IMG/VR virus record: IMGVR_UViG_3300009177_000020
Coordinates: 1 to 41,504 of that record
Direction: 5' to 3' (one strand)
DNA length: 41,504 bases
Source of the DNA: a virus
The notes under the pieces are model-generated. The model did no database searches and had not been told where the DNA came from. It worked only from the letters and a program-made list of their open reading frames with translations. Position numbers and translations under genes: made by a program. This document shows positions 7,930-15,330 of the stretch, one piece after another (the first letter of the stretch is position 1; each line of letters begins with the position of its first letter).

Positions 7930-8558
7930 TGGGCCTCGGGTTCTCGCGCCGCGCGCAACTGCTCCTGACGCAGTGGGGCACGGTGACGAGTGGCGCCCTC
8001 GTCGCGCAGTTCGATGAATGGGCCGCGGCCCTCACGGTCCTCGCCCCGATCACGGAGCACGTGCGGCTCCCGTATCAAAAGAGCGCGACCCTGCTGACCG
8101 ACAGCACGGGGATTCCCTTGCTGCATGTACAGGCGCGGGCGTCGGTCTCTCGCTCGACCGCGCAGGTGGTCACGACGGGGACGGTGACGACGCTCAGCTT
8201 CGACACGGAACTCTTCGACGTCGGGGACATGTGGAATCCGGCGTTTCCGACGCGCTTGACGGTGCCGATCGGCGGCGCCGGGACGTATCTCGTGTCGGCC
8301 ATCGTGCCGTGGGCGGCGAATGCGGCCGGCACCTTCCGGCAGATCCGGATCCTCAAGAGCGGCGTGACGCAGCTCGTGCTCTTGAGCAGCGCGCCAACGG
8401 CCTTCATCGTGGACCAGCAGCGCGTGGAACTGTTGACGGCGATCGACGGCGACTACTTCGAAGTGCAGGGGCTGCACGATGTCGGCGGCAATTTGAATGC
8501 GGGCGTCATCGGCGGCACCAACCTCCAGTTCTCGGCGATGAAACTCGCGGCGGCGTAA
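7929..8558 (+). CDS. Virion protein with C1q/TNF-like jelly-roll C-terminus
   Basis: This 209-aa protein has a helical N-terminus (residues 1-45) and a beta-rich C-terminal 130 residues. The C-terminal part has the spacing of C1q-like jelly-rolls: FDTELFDVGDMWNP, then RLTVPIGGAGTYLVSAIVPW, RQIRILKSGVTQ and DYFEVQGLHDV before a final strand with LQFSAMKLA. Such trimeric domains are used by phages as head fibres or tail-fibre tips that bind carbohydrate or protein receptors. The gene follows the nozzle gene with a TGATG overlap, favouring a tail location. The receptor is unknown. Confidence 0.65.
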   Translation: MGLGFSRRAQLLLTQWGTVTSGALVAQFDEWAAALTVLAPITEHVRLPYQKSATLLTDSTGIPLLHVQARASVSRSTAQVVTTGTVTTLSFDTELFDVGDMWNPAFPTRLTVPIGGAGTYLVSAIVPWAANAAGTFRQIRILKSGVTQLVLLSSAPTAFIVDQQRVELLTAIDGDYFEVQGLHDVGGNLNAGVIGGTNLQFSAMKLAAA

Positions 8559-8568
8559 GGAGACGAGC

Positions 8569-9186
8569 ATGGCTGACCCCGTCGATCCCGACCAGGCCTT
8601 GCGGAAGCGGTTGACGGCGCAACTCGCGCCACAGGCGCAGGCGGCCGACGCCCCGAGCGCGTCGGAGACGCCGCTGAGTGCGCCGGTCGATCCCGCGCCG
8701 TTTGCGCCCGCGCCCGCGAATCCGTCCATGGGCGGCGGCCTCAGTCAGGTGACGCCGACCTACGGCACCACCGCCCCGCCGACCTACGGCACGACCGCCG
8801 GCCCGACCGAGGCGCCGTGGCCGGAGGTGCCGCTCAGCGAGCAGCCGCTGCCGGTGCTCGGGCCGCCCGTGCTCGGCCCCCCCGAAACGTTTCCGGCCGG
8901 GCCGGACGTGCCGCTGAGCGAACAGCCGCTGCCCCCGGAACCGCCGCCGCCGCCGCCGATGCCCCCGCTCAGCGATCCGGGCTGGCAACCGACGTCGCCC
9001 CTCGGCTCGCCGGACACTCCGCAGATGACCTATCCGCCGAATCAGCCGTTGCCGGCGCCCCCACTCAGCGCCCCGCCGCACTGGACGCCGTCGCCTGCCC
9101 TCTCGATGGGCGCGGCCCCGCAGCAGCAACTCCGGCACCGCCTCCTGTCCACCCTGCGTCGGCCGCAGCCGCGGCGAAGGTTCTAA
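8569..9186 (+). CDS. Proline-rich virion-module protein
   Basis: This 205-aa protein is preceded by a good ribosome binding site (aaggagacgagc before ATG). It is dominated by low-complexity Pro/Ala/Ser sequence with repeated PLSEQPLP and a duplicated TYGTTA(P/G)PT unit around residues 60-75, so it is probably disordered. It starts MADPVDPDQALRKRLTAQLA, nearly the same as the start of the next gene (MASIDPEDALRKRLMGQV). Its C-terminus again has PQQQLRHRLLSTL, a similar motif. This suggests a linker or tether that shares a docking peptide with its neighbour. The next gene begins at the very next base. Confidence 0.6.
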   Translation: MADPVDPDQALRKRLTAQLAPQAQAADAPSASETPLSAPVDPAPFAPAPANPSMGGGLSQVTPTYGTTAPPTYGTTAGPTEAPWPEVPLSEQPLPVLGPPVLGPPETFPAGPDVPLSEQPLPPEPPPPPPMPPLSDPGWQPTSPLGSPDTPQMTYPPNQPLPAPPLSAPPHWTPSPALSMGAAPQQQLRHRLLSTLRRPQPRRRF

Positions 9187-10278
9187 ATGGCGAGCATCGA
9201 TCCCGAAGACGCCCTCCGGAAACGCCTGATGGGCCAGGTCGATCCCACGGGGGATCCCACGGCGCCGCTGCCGGCCGCGCAGTTCAACGCGATGGACCCG
9301 ACCGACGGCGGCGACGGCAGCTACACGCCGCCCGATCCGTCCCCGTTCGTGCCGACGGTGCAGCCCGAGCGCGTGCCGGATGCGCCCGCGCCGGCGGCCC
9401 CTGCCCCCGCAGCCGCCCCGACCTATGCGCAGGTGCAGGGCTTCGACGCCGCGAAGATGGCGGACCCGAACTACTCGAGCGCGAAGTACACGCCCGCAGC
9501 CCGAGAATTCGCCGCAGCGCAAGGGGCCGGGACCGCCATCGGGCGCAACAACCTCGACCCGATGGTGGCGCACGCGCAGGCGAACGGGTTTCCGAATGCG
9601 CGCGTGGTCGGCGACGACAAGATCGATTACGGCGACGGCAACGGCCCGATCGACGTGATTCAGAGTAACGGCAGCGTCTGGTTCCAGAACGGCCAGGACC
9701 GCTTCGCAAAACCCGGCGCCGGGGCAGGCGGCGCGGCGGCCGGTGGCGCGCAGTTCAACGGGGCGGCGGGCGCGGCCGGCGCGGCGGGCGGCGCCCCCGC
9801 CCAATCCGACTTCATGAACCAACTGCGCGCGACGCTCCTCAAGCAGATCGCGCAGGCGCAGACGCCCGTCGATGAGAACGCCTTGCAGATCACGGCGCCG
9901 CTCTCGGCCGCGCGCGATGAAGTCTCGCGCTCGAGCGATGCAGAACGCAAAGCCCTCGCCGAACACGCCTATGCGACCGGGGATCTGCACTCGTCGACGC
10001 TCGGGCAGCAGATGCAACAGTCCGCCGAGAGAAATGCGGGCGGGCTGTCGCAGTTGCGGGCCGGGCTCATCAGCAACGAGTACAAGCAGAAGCGCGACGA
10101 GCTCCAGAGCTATCTGCAGCTGGCGGTGGCGAGTGGCGATGCGGAACTCGCGCGGCAGGTGCAGATGGAGATGGCGCAGTTGAATGCGTCGGTCAACCGC
10201 GAAGGGCAGGGCATCAATCTCGCGGAATTCACCGCGCAACTGAATCAACAGGCCGCACTGGCCGGGCTGAAAGGCTGA
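9187..10278 (+). CDS. Internal virion / DNA-ejection-type protein A
   Basis: This 363-aa protein starts immediately after the previous stop. Residues 1-15 carry the DPEDALRKRL motif shared with the upstream gene, followed by a Pro/Ala linker. Residues about 95-180 form a small alpha/beta domain with AREFAAAQGAG, QANGFPNARVVGDDKIDYGD and VIQSNGSVWFQNGQDRF. An Ala/Gly stretch follows, and the last 170 residues are strongly helical and charged (ARDEVSRSSDAERKALAEHA, QKRDELQSYLQLAVASGD), probably a coiled coil. Long helical proteins in tandem after the nozzle are typical ejection proteins, released with DNA to form a trans-envelope channel. This is inferred from position and composition. Confidence 0.6.
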   Translation: MASIDPEDALRKRLMGQVDPTGDPTAPLPAAQFNAMDPTDGGDGSYTPPDPSPFVPTVQPERVPDAPAPAAPAPAAAPTYAQVQGFDAAKMADPNYSSAKYTPAAREFAAAQGAGTAIGRNNLDPMVAHAQANGFPNARVVGDDKIDYGDGNGPIDVIQSNGSVWFQNGQDRFAKPGAGAGGAAAGGAQFNGAAGAAGAAGGAPAQSDFMNQLRATLLKQIAQAQTPVDENALQITAPLSAARDEVSRSSDAERKALAEHAYATGDLHSSTLGQQMQQSAERNAGGLSQLRAGLISNEYKQKRDELQSYLQLAVASGDAELARQVQMEMAQLNASVNREGQGINLAEFTAQLNQQAALAGLKG

Positions 10279-10279
10279 C

Positions 10280-11455
10280 ATGGCGACCCCCGCACCGTCG
10301 CTCCAGCAGGGCATGAGCGAGGCGAGCATCGACCAGGCGAATATCGCGATGCGCAACATGCCGTGGTACCAAAACTTCATGAAAGGGATCGGCCAGGATC
10401 CCGGCCATCCGCACCTGTCGAAGTCGCAGAGTCAGCAGGTGCTGAAGCAGGCGCAGGCGAATGGCTTCGTCGTGGACGAAGGCGACATGGAAGTGGACGA
10501 CGGCGGCAACTTCAATCCGAAAGGCCACAAGCTCCGGAACACCTTGATCGTCGCGGGCATCGCGGCAGCGACCATTGCGACGATGGGCGCCGCGGGGGCG
10601 TTGGCGGGCGCGGCAGCGGCGAGCGGCGGCGGCGCAGCCGCGGGGGGCGGCGCGGCAGCGGCGGGGGCTGGGGCTGGGGCGGCGGGCGTCGGGGCGGGGG
10701 TGGCGGGTGGCGCGGCGGCCCCGGCGCTGGCGGGCACGCTCTCCGCGGGGAGCATGCTCGGCGGCGGCGCGGCCACGGCCGCGGGCGTCGGCGGCTCACT
10801 CAGCACGGCCGCGAAGATCGGCAGCATGCTCTCGGGCGGGAACGGCGCGAGCGGCTATCTCGACACGGCGGGGCGCGTGGCAAGCGGGCTGAACGATCTC
10901 AGTCAAGGGCGCGCGGCCGGACGGCTCGCGGAAAACAACGCGGCCTATGGCACGGACCGCAACCTCATCGACCTCTACAGAGCGCAGACCGACGCGACCA
11001 ACAGCCAGAACGTCTTCGATATCGGCAAGGTGAACGCGGGGATCGGCGTGGGCAACCTCGACGTCGCGCAGAAGAAATTCTCGCTCGACGCCCCGGGGCA
11101 GCGCGCCAGTAACAGCGTGCGCGGCGACATTCTCGCCAACGCGCAGGACGCCTCCGTCAGCGGCATCTCGCCGAATACGCCGGTGCCCACCATCAGCGGC
11201 GGCTTGCGGCCGTCGATGTTCAGTGCGAATACCCGGGCGCTCGGCGGCGAGATGTCCAGCCAGGCGCTCGCCAGTCAGAAGGCCGGTGACACATTCGCGG
11301 CGCTGCCGACGATTCCCGATTACGTGAAACCGCCGACCGCCCCTGCGCTCACCGATGTGTCACAGGCGGACGGGCTCGATTCCTGGTTGAACACCGCGAG
11401 TACGATCGGCGGGCTCGCCGGCATGATCCCGTACAAGAAGAAAGCGGTGGGCTGA
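10280..11455 (+). CDS. Internal virion / DNA-ejection-type protein B with Gly/Ala-rich hydrophobic segment
   Basis: This 391-aa protein has an N-terminal region (NMPWYQNFMKGIGQDP, QVLKQAQANGFVVDEGDMEV) followed by GHKLRNTLIVAG and a run of about 110 residues made almost only of Ala, Gly, Val, Ser and Thr. That run would cross or insert into a membrane. The second half is polar with Ser/Asn/Asp repeats and ends PYKKKAVG. An amphipathic or hydrophobic glycine-rich stretch is common in phage ejection proteins that perforate the inner membrane. The QANGF-x-D-DGG segment is shared with the preceding protein, pointing to a common module. Start ATG is one base after the previous TGA. Confidence 0.62.
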   Translation: MATPAPSLQQGMSEASIDQANIAMRNMPWYQNFMKGIGQDPGHPHLSKSQSQQVLKQAQANGFVVDEGDMEVDDGGNFNPKGHKLRNTLIVAGIAAATIATMGAAGALAGAAAASGGGAAAGGGAAAAGAGAGAAGVGAGVAGGAAAPALAGTLSAGSMLGGGAATAAGVGGSLSTAAKIGSMLSGGNGASGYLDTAGRVASGLNDLSQGRAAGRLAENNAAYGTDRNLIDLYRAQTDATNSQNVFDIGKVNAGIGVGNLDVAQKKFSLDAPGQRASNSVRGDILANAQDASVSGISPNTPVPTISGGLRPSMFSANTRALGGEMSSQALASQKAGDTFAALPTIPDYVKPPTAPALTDVSQADGLDSWLNTASTIGGLAGMIPYKKKAVG

Positions 11456-11850
11456 TGCCTGAACGGACACTCCTCGCGCCGCAGGATGAGGCCGCGTTTC
11501 AGCAGTGGGTGCAGCAGAACCAGTTGGGCGACGTCGACCACCCGGACGCGCACTACGACATGCGCGGCTATTGGAAGGGCGTCGCGGCGAAGGGCGCCGA
11601 CCAGAGCGAAATCAACGCGGGCGACGGGCTGCGCCACTTTCCCGACACCTACAAGCAGCATGGGCATCCGACCTTCTCGGTCGAATCGCAATATTCGGCC
11701 GGGCCGTATGACGGGGGGCGCTGGGTGAACAACGACGCGTTTGTCCCGCCCGGCGCCGACCTGATGATCAATTCGCGCGGGCAGTCCCGCATCGACCCGC
11801 AACAGAACCTGCGCGCGGCGCTCATCGCGAAATTGAAAGGCGAACGCTGA
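11455..11850 (+). CDS. Conserved small virion-associated protein (YDMRGYWKG / HFPDTYK family)
   Basis: This 131-aa protein has a well-recognisable pattern: an N-terminal FQQWVQQNQ helix, then HYDMRGYWKGVAAKGAD, LRHFPDTYKQHGHPTFSVES, and GGRWVNNDAFVPPGADLMI. Many podovirus and siphovirus genomes carry a short protein with these same blocks among late genes. Its role is not established to my knowledge. The C-terminus SRIDPQQNLRAALIAKLKG repeats the DPxxxLRxxL motif seen at the start of the two genes upstream. It overlaps both neighbours by TGATG. Confidence 0.72.
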   Translation: MPERTLLAPQDEAAFQQWVQQNQLGDVDHPDAHYDMRGYWKGVAAKGADQSEINAGDGLRHFPDTYKQHGHPTFSVESQYSAGPYDGGRWVNNDAFVPPGADLMINSRGQSRIDPQQNLRAALIAKLKGER

Positions 11851-12971
11851 TGGGACTGGGACTTCAAGGGGCGTATGGCGCGGGGGCGGTGCAGGCCGGG
11901 CTGAGGCAACGCCTCATCGATCAGGCGATGGCCGAGAAGCAGCAGCAGGACATGGAACTCGCGCGCCGCAGCGCGGATCGTCAGGATCGCCAACTCGACC
12001 AGAACGATCAGTACCGGCAGGACACGCTGAACGAACAAGTCGCGCAGCACGCCGCCGCGGCGGCCGACCGCTATGACAAAGGCACGCTGGCGATTGACGA
12101 AGCGACGCCGCCGGGCTTCATGCCCGCCAGCACGCCGGCGCCCCTCGTCGGGCGGTTGCAGATGATTGGGGCAATCACGCCGCAAGCGGCCCGGCCGCGG
12201 GTGGACGAAGGCCCGCTCCTGCCGGGCGACACCGGGGCTGATGTGCCGGAAGGCTTCCAGAAGCGCGCGACGGCGGCGCAGAGCAACACGGCGGCCGACA
12301 ACGCGCGGCTTGATGTGACGCAGCAGAACCTCGCGGCCGATCGCGCGGAAGGACATCGCATCCAGGAAGAGGGCAACGCCCAGCGGGCCTCGGATGCCGC
12401 CGCCATGCGGGGCGTCGTCGGCGCGAATGCCGCCGGCGCCGCGGAGACGCGCGCCCTCACGAACGAGATGCGCCAGACGCAGATCGATGCCGCGAACGAA
12501 AAGGCGGCGGCGACCGAGAAAGAACGGACGCGCGTCGAAGGCAACGCGCGGGAATCGACGCGGACCGCGCTCGACCTCGTGGACCGGCTCGAGAAGCACC
12601 CCGGCCTCTCGACGGCGACCGGGCTGACCGGGCCGTTTGTGTCCAAGTTCAGCCAGGCCGCGACCGACGCCAACGCCCTGCGCGATCAGCTGGTGGCGAC
12701 CTTGACGCTGCCGAACCTCGGCGCGCTCAAGGGGCCGATGTCGGACAAGGACGTGCTCTTCGTGAAGCAGCTGGCGACGCGGCTCGGCAGTCCGAGTCTG
12801 TCGGAACAGGAAACACGCCGCGCGCTCGGCGAGGCCAAGACGTTCCTGCGCAACAAGAGTGACGCGGGCGGTGGGGCGGGCAACACGATTCGCGCCCGCG
12901 ATCCGCAGGGCAATCTGCACGAAGCGCCAGCGGGAACCGCGCTCCCGGCTGGCTGGAAAGCGGAGCGGTAA
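11850..12971 (+). CDS. Internal virion / DNA-ejection-type protein C, coiled coil
   Basis: This 373-aa protein is almost wholly helical. Residues 20-70 are a charged coiled coil (LIDQAMAEKQQQDMELARRS, DRQDRQLDQNDQYRQDTLNE). Residues 125-235 are Ala/Glu/Arg-rich heptads. The C-terminal domain has LVDRLEKHPGLSTATGL, LRDQLVATLTLPNLGALKGP and MSDKDVLFVKQLATRLG, followed by SEQETRRALGEAKTFLRN. That domain layout (a lysine/leucine core, then a DKD helix pair) recurs in podovirus injection proteins. It is the third long helical protein in a row, matching a set of ejection proteins. No lytic transglycosylase motif is seen. Confidence 0.6.
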   Translation: MGLGLQGAYGAGAVQAGLRQRLIDQAMAEKQQQDMELARRSADRQDRQLDQNDQYRQDTLNEQVAQHAAAAADRYDKGTLAIDEATPPGFMPASTPAPLVGRLQMIGAITPQAARPRVDEGPLLPGDTGADVPEGFQKRATAAQSNTAADNARLDVTQQNLAADRAEGHRIQEEGNAQRASDAAAMRGVVGANAAGAAETRALTNEMRQTQIDAANEKAAATEKERTRVEGNARESTRTALDLVDRLEKHPGLSTATGLTGPFVSKFSQAATDANALRDQLVATLTLPNLGALKGPMSDKDVLFVKQLATRLGSPSLSEQETRRALGEAKTFLRNKSDAGGGAGNTIRARDPQGNLHEAPAGTALPAGWKAER

Positions 12972-14045
12972 ATGCCGCAGCACGGTTGGACGCGCGTGGA
13001 CGAATCAGCGCCCCCGAGTGCGGCGCCCGGCGGGTGGACGCCTGTCCAGGAGACGCCGGAGGAGTCGGGCGTGCCGACGGCGACGGCGGCCGACATGCTC
13101 ACACGGCGCGGCATCAGCAGCGACACGTCCGACAGTCCGGAGCGGTTCAGCGGCCTGCACCAGATGCTGCGCGGCGTCGCGCAACCGGAGTCAGCGAGCG
13201 ACATGCTGCCGCTGTTGATCCCGAACGCGATGGGCGCGGTGGGCAACGCGGCCAGGGCGTATATCCGGACGGCGAAGGAAGCCCTCAGCGAAGGCTCGAC
13301 GGCGCGCCAGCTGCCCGGTCGCATGTTGGGGAAGTTGTACGGCAAAGCCTTTCCCGCGGCCGAGCCCGTATCCAATGCGACGGGATCAGTGCGCTGGGAT
13401 CCGCCGCCCGAACCGCCGCCCCCGACGCCGCCCCATCTCGATCTCTCGCGCCAGGTGAAGGCGGGCTCGATGACGCGCGAGCAGATGGCGGAACGGTTCG
13501 CGAAAGTGAAAGCCGAAGGGTACACCCCGCCGCCGCCCGAGCCGAAGTCGATGCTCGGCGGACGGCTGCGAATGGCCCCGCCCACGGAAGCGCCGCCGAT
13601 CGCGGTGGAGCCTGCTGGCCTGCCCGAATCATGGAAACAGTTCGCGGAGCCACCCGCCGCCAGTGCAGCGCCGCCGCCGCCGGCCACTTACGATCGGCCG
13701 ATGTGGAGCCGCGATCCCGGTGGGCCGGGTCCGGGCGCGATGAGCGTCAAGGAGACGGCCGAGAACCTGCGCGCGTTATACGGATCGAAGGAAGCCGCGC
13801 AACGGCTCGGGGTCAGCGTCGAGGCGATCGAGCGACTGGCGCCAGGGCCGAGTCGGATCCCGACGATGCAGCGCGTGTCGACGGGCTATCAGGGTGTCGA
13901 ATCGCTGGATCAAGGTTTTGCCCGCGGCGTGAGCGACCCGCGCGGTATTGGCACCACGGAAGCGGTCGGGGGCATAGCCGCAGCGGGCGGCATGGCGGAG
14001 GCGGTGCGGCGCGCGATCCGGAAGCGACTGACAGGCGAACGCTAG
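12972..14045 (+). CDS. Late virion-module protein, Pro-rich, unknown
   Basis: This 357-aa protein begins one base after the previous stop. It has an N-terminal WTRVDESAPP/GGWTPVQET tandem, a hydrophobic helix (MLPLLIPNAMGAVGNAARAY), a Pro-rich middle (residues about 135-245, with PPPEPPPPTPP), and a C-terminal region with an HTH-like KEAAQRLGVSVEAIERLAPG. The last residues (AIRKRLTGER) resemble the LRKRL motif at the ends of neighbouring proteins. It is probably another internal or tail-tip protein. I do not recognise a family. Its stop codon overlaps a short antisense frame. Confidence 0.55.
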   Translation: MPQHGWTRVDESAPPSAAPGGWTPVQETPEESGVPTATAADMLTRRGISSDTSDSPERFSGLHQMLRGVAQPESASDMLPLLIPNAMGAVGNAARAYIRTAKEALSEGSTARQLPGRMLGKLYGKAFPAAEPVSNATGSVRWDPPPEPPPPTPPHLDLSRQVKAGSMTREQMAERFAKVKAEGYTPPPPEPKSMLGGRLRMAPPTEAPPIAVEPAGLPESWKQFAEPPAASAAPPPPATYDRPMWSRDPGGPGPGAMSVKETAENLRALYGSKEAAQRLGVSVEAIERLAPGPSRIPTMQRVSTGYQGVESLDQGFARGVSDPRGIGTTEAVGGIAAAGGMAEAVRRAIRKRLTGER

Positions 14046-14161
14046 ACGGCCTTCCAGGTGCTTTTGACAAGCGCGACGACCGCGACGATGAGTAGAACCA
14101 GGAAGGCCATATTGACGTTGGCCTTCAGCACATACCACGCGCCCGCGATGAGTGCGTCCAT
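14042..14161 (-). CDS. Possible antisense single-span membrane micro-protein, 39 aa
   Basis: On the minus strand, an ATG at 14161 opens a frame ending with TAG at 14044-14042, overlapping the preceding gene's stop on the other strand. The product has a clean 18-residue hydrophobic span (AFLVLLIVAVVALV) followed by KSTWKAV, like small phage membrane proteins. It is the only minus-strand gene in this late block and has only a weak AGAG upstream. A 32-aa plus-strand frame (14088-14186) covers the same DNA but has unremarkable composition. Support is moderate to low. Confidence 0.35.
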   Translation of the reverse strand: MDALIAGAWYVLKANVNMAFLVLLIVAVVALVKSTWKAV

Positions 14162-14199
14162 ACGGCTGAGTCTACTCTCTTTCTAACCGGAGGATCTGC

Positions 14200-14409
14200 A
14201 TGGAACTGCTGGCCCTGACACTCAATCCGCTCGCGCTCCTGCTCTGGCTGGTCGTGCTGTGCCTCTGTGTCTGGGCCGCGCAGGCCATCATGGCGGCCTT
14301 TAGTCTGCCGCAACCGATTCAAACGCTCGTCTATGTCGCTATTGTCGTGGTCGTCGTGCTGATGCTGGTGCAACTCCTCGGCGGCGGGGGATCGATCCGT
14401 GTGACCTGA
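14200..14409 (+). CDS. Two-span small membrane protein, holin-like
   Basis: This 69-aa protein has an excellent ribosome binding site (ggagg, seven bases before ATG). Two hydrophobic spans cover residues about 10-32 and 42-62, separated by the turn LPQPIQ. The composition and the VVVVVLMLVQLL second span resemble the small 'Thivi_2564-type' membrane proteins common in proteobacterial phages, which are often near lysis genes. A class II holin role is plausible from two spans, size and position at the end of the virion block, but cannot be shown by sequence alone. It overlaps the next gene by TGATG. Confidence 0.6.
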   Translation: MELLALTLNPLALLLWLVVLCLCVWAAQAIMAAFSLPQPIQTLVYVAIVVVVVLMLVQLLGGGGSIRVT

Positions 14410-15005
14410 TGGCGAATCCGGATCTCACCACCCTGGGGCTCATCAGTCTCGGCCTCGGCCAGCTCGCCACCGTCATCTCCGTCGCCCTCGCCGCCCGCAA
14501 CGCCCGCAAACGCGACGCCGCCCAGAGTCACGACAAGGCCGAGGCGATTGCCGCCGCCGCCAAACTGGTCGATGACCGCGCCGACCGCGACCGCCGCTGG
14601 ATGATCGAAGACCGCGAAACCTTGGAGCGCAAGGTGCAGGCGACGGCCGACACGCTCGCGTTGAAGGTGGCGGCCGACAGCGCCGAGGTGGCGCGCATCC
14701 AGCGCGAACATATTGCGCGCCTCGCCGACATTGCCCGCGGCGACCAGGCGGCGCTCGGGCACAAGGTCGAAGCGGCGACGGTCACCGCGACCACCGCCGT
14801 CGGCGAACTGAAAGCCCTGGTGAAAGAGAACACCGAGATCTCGACGTCGGCGTTCCACGAAGCCAACGGCGCGAAATTGCTCCTGGCCGAGCAAGCCAAG
14901 ATCCTGCAGGAGGAAGTCGAACGCCGCAACGTCATCGACCTGAAGTTGTCCAACGGCGTCCCGCACCGGCGGGCGACCGACCCGGAGGGAGAAACGCACG
15001 GATGA
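14409..15005 (+). CDS. Membrane-anchored coiled-coil protein (spanin- or lysis-accessory-like)
   Basis: This 198-aa protein has one N-terminal hydrophobic span (residues about 8-27, LGLISLGLGQLATVISVALA). About 150 residues of charged helix follow (KRDAAQSHDKAEAIAAAAKL, LLLAEQAKILQEEVERRN) and a short polar tail. The build is that of an i-spanin or another membrane-tethered coiled coil. It follows a holin-like gene. No lipoprotein partner with a Cys lipobox was found nearby, which weakens a two-component spanin call. Overlaps the following gene by ATGA. Confidence 0.55.
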   Translation: MANPDLTTLGLISLGLGQLATVISVALAARNARKRDAAQSHDKAEAIAAAAKLVDDRADRDRRWMIEDRETLERKVQATADTLALKVAADSAEVARIQREHIARLADIARGDQAALGHKVEAATVTATTAVGELKALVKENTEISTSAFHEANGAKLLLAEQAKILQEEVERRNVIDLKLSNGVPHRRATDPEGETHG

Positions 15006-15124
15006 GATGCCCGAAGTGTCAGGCGGAAGATCTGCCACCGCCCGCGCGCCCGACGCTCGAGCGGCTGCAGAACGGGACGATCTACTGCTCGGTCTGCGCC
15101 CATGTCTGGGTGCCGAAGCCATGA
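15002..15124 (+). CDS. Zinc-ribbon micro-protein, 40 aa
   Basis: The frame opens with ATG inside the previous stop (ATGA) and closes with TGA inside the next ATG. The product has two CxxC knuckles, MRCPKCQAE and YCSVCAHVW, spaced 23 residues apart, a classic rubredoxin-like zinc ribbon. Overlaps on both sides argue that it is translated. Such ribbons occur in very small phage DNA- or RNA-binding proteins. Its role in a lysis-like block is unknown. Confidence 0.68.
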   Translation: MRCPKCQAEDLPPPARPTLERLQNGTIYCSVCAHVWVPKP

Positions 15125-15330
15125 ACCGCAAGGTCTGGGGGATTGTCGCGTCGCTCCTCGATGGGCACTCCGGCTGGATGCTGCGCGGGAAGTGTCTCGG
15201 GGCGTGGACGTTTCTGTGGACAGTCGATTATGCGGAAGCGGTGGAGCTGCAGGGCTATCTGCGATCGGGGTTGACGGTCGAAGAGAGCTTTGCCAAACAA
15301 CACGCGCGGATCGACAAGGAGCGGGAATGA
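15121..15330 (+). CDS. Small protein, 69 aa, unknown
   Basis: The start overlaps the zinc-ribbon stop by ATGA and the stop overlaps the next ATG. It contains VWGIVASLLDGHSGWMLRGK and AWTFLWTVDYAEAVELQGYL, then a charged helix. It has aromatic residues but no full membrane span. No family is recognised. Gene status rests on the tight coupling to both neighbours. Confidence 0.6.
   Translation: MNRKVWGIVASLLDGHSGWMLRGKCLGAWTFLWTVDYAEAVELQGYLRSGLTVEESFAKQHARIDKERE

Noticed and set aside
14088-14186. 32-aa plus-strand frame overlapping the antisense membrane micro-gene
   Set aside because: No ribosome binding site and no recognisable features; kept only as a caveat to the minus-strand candidate.
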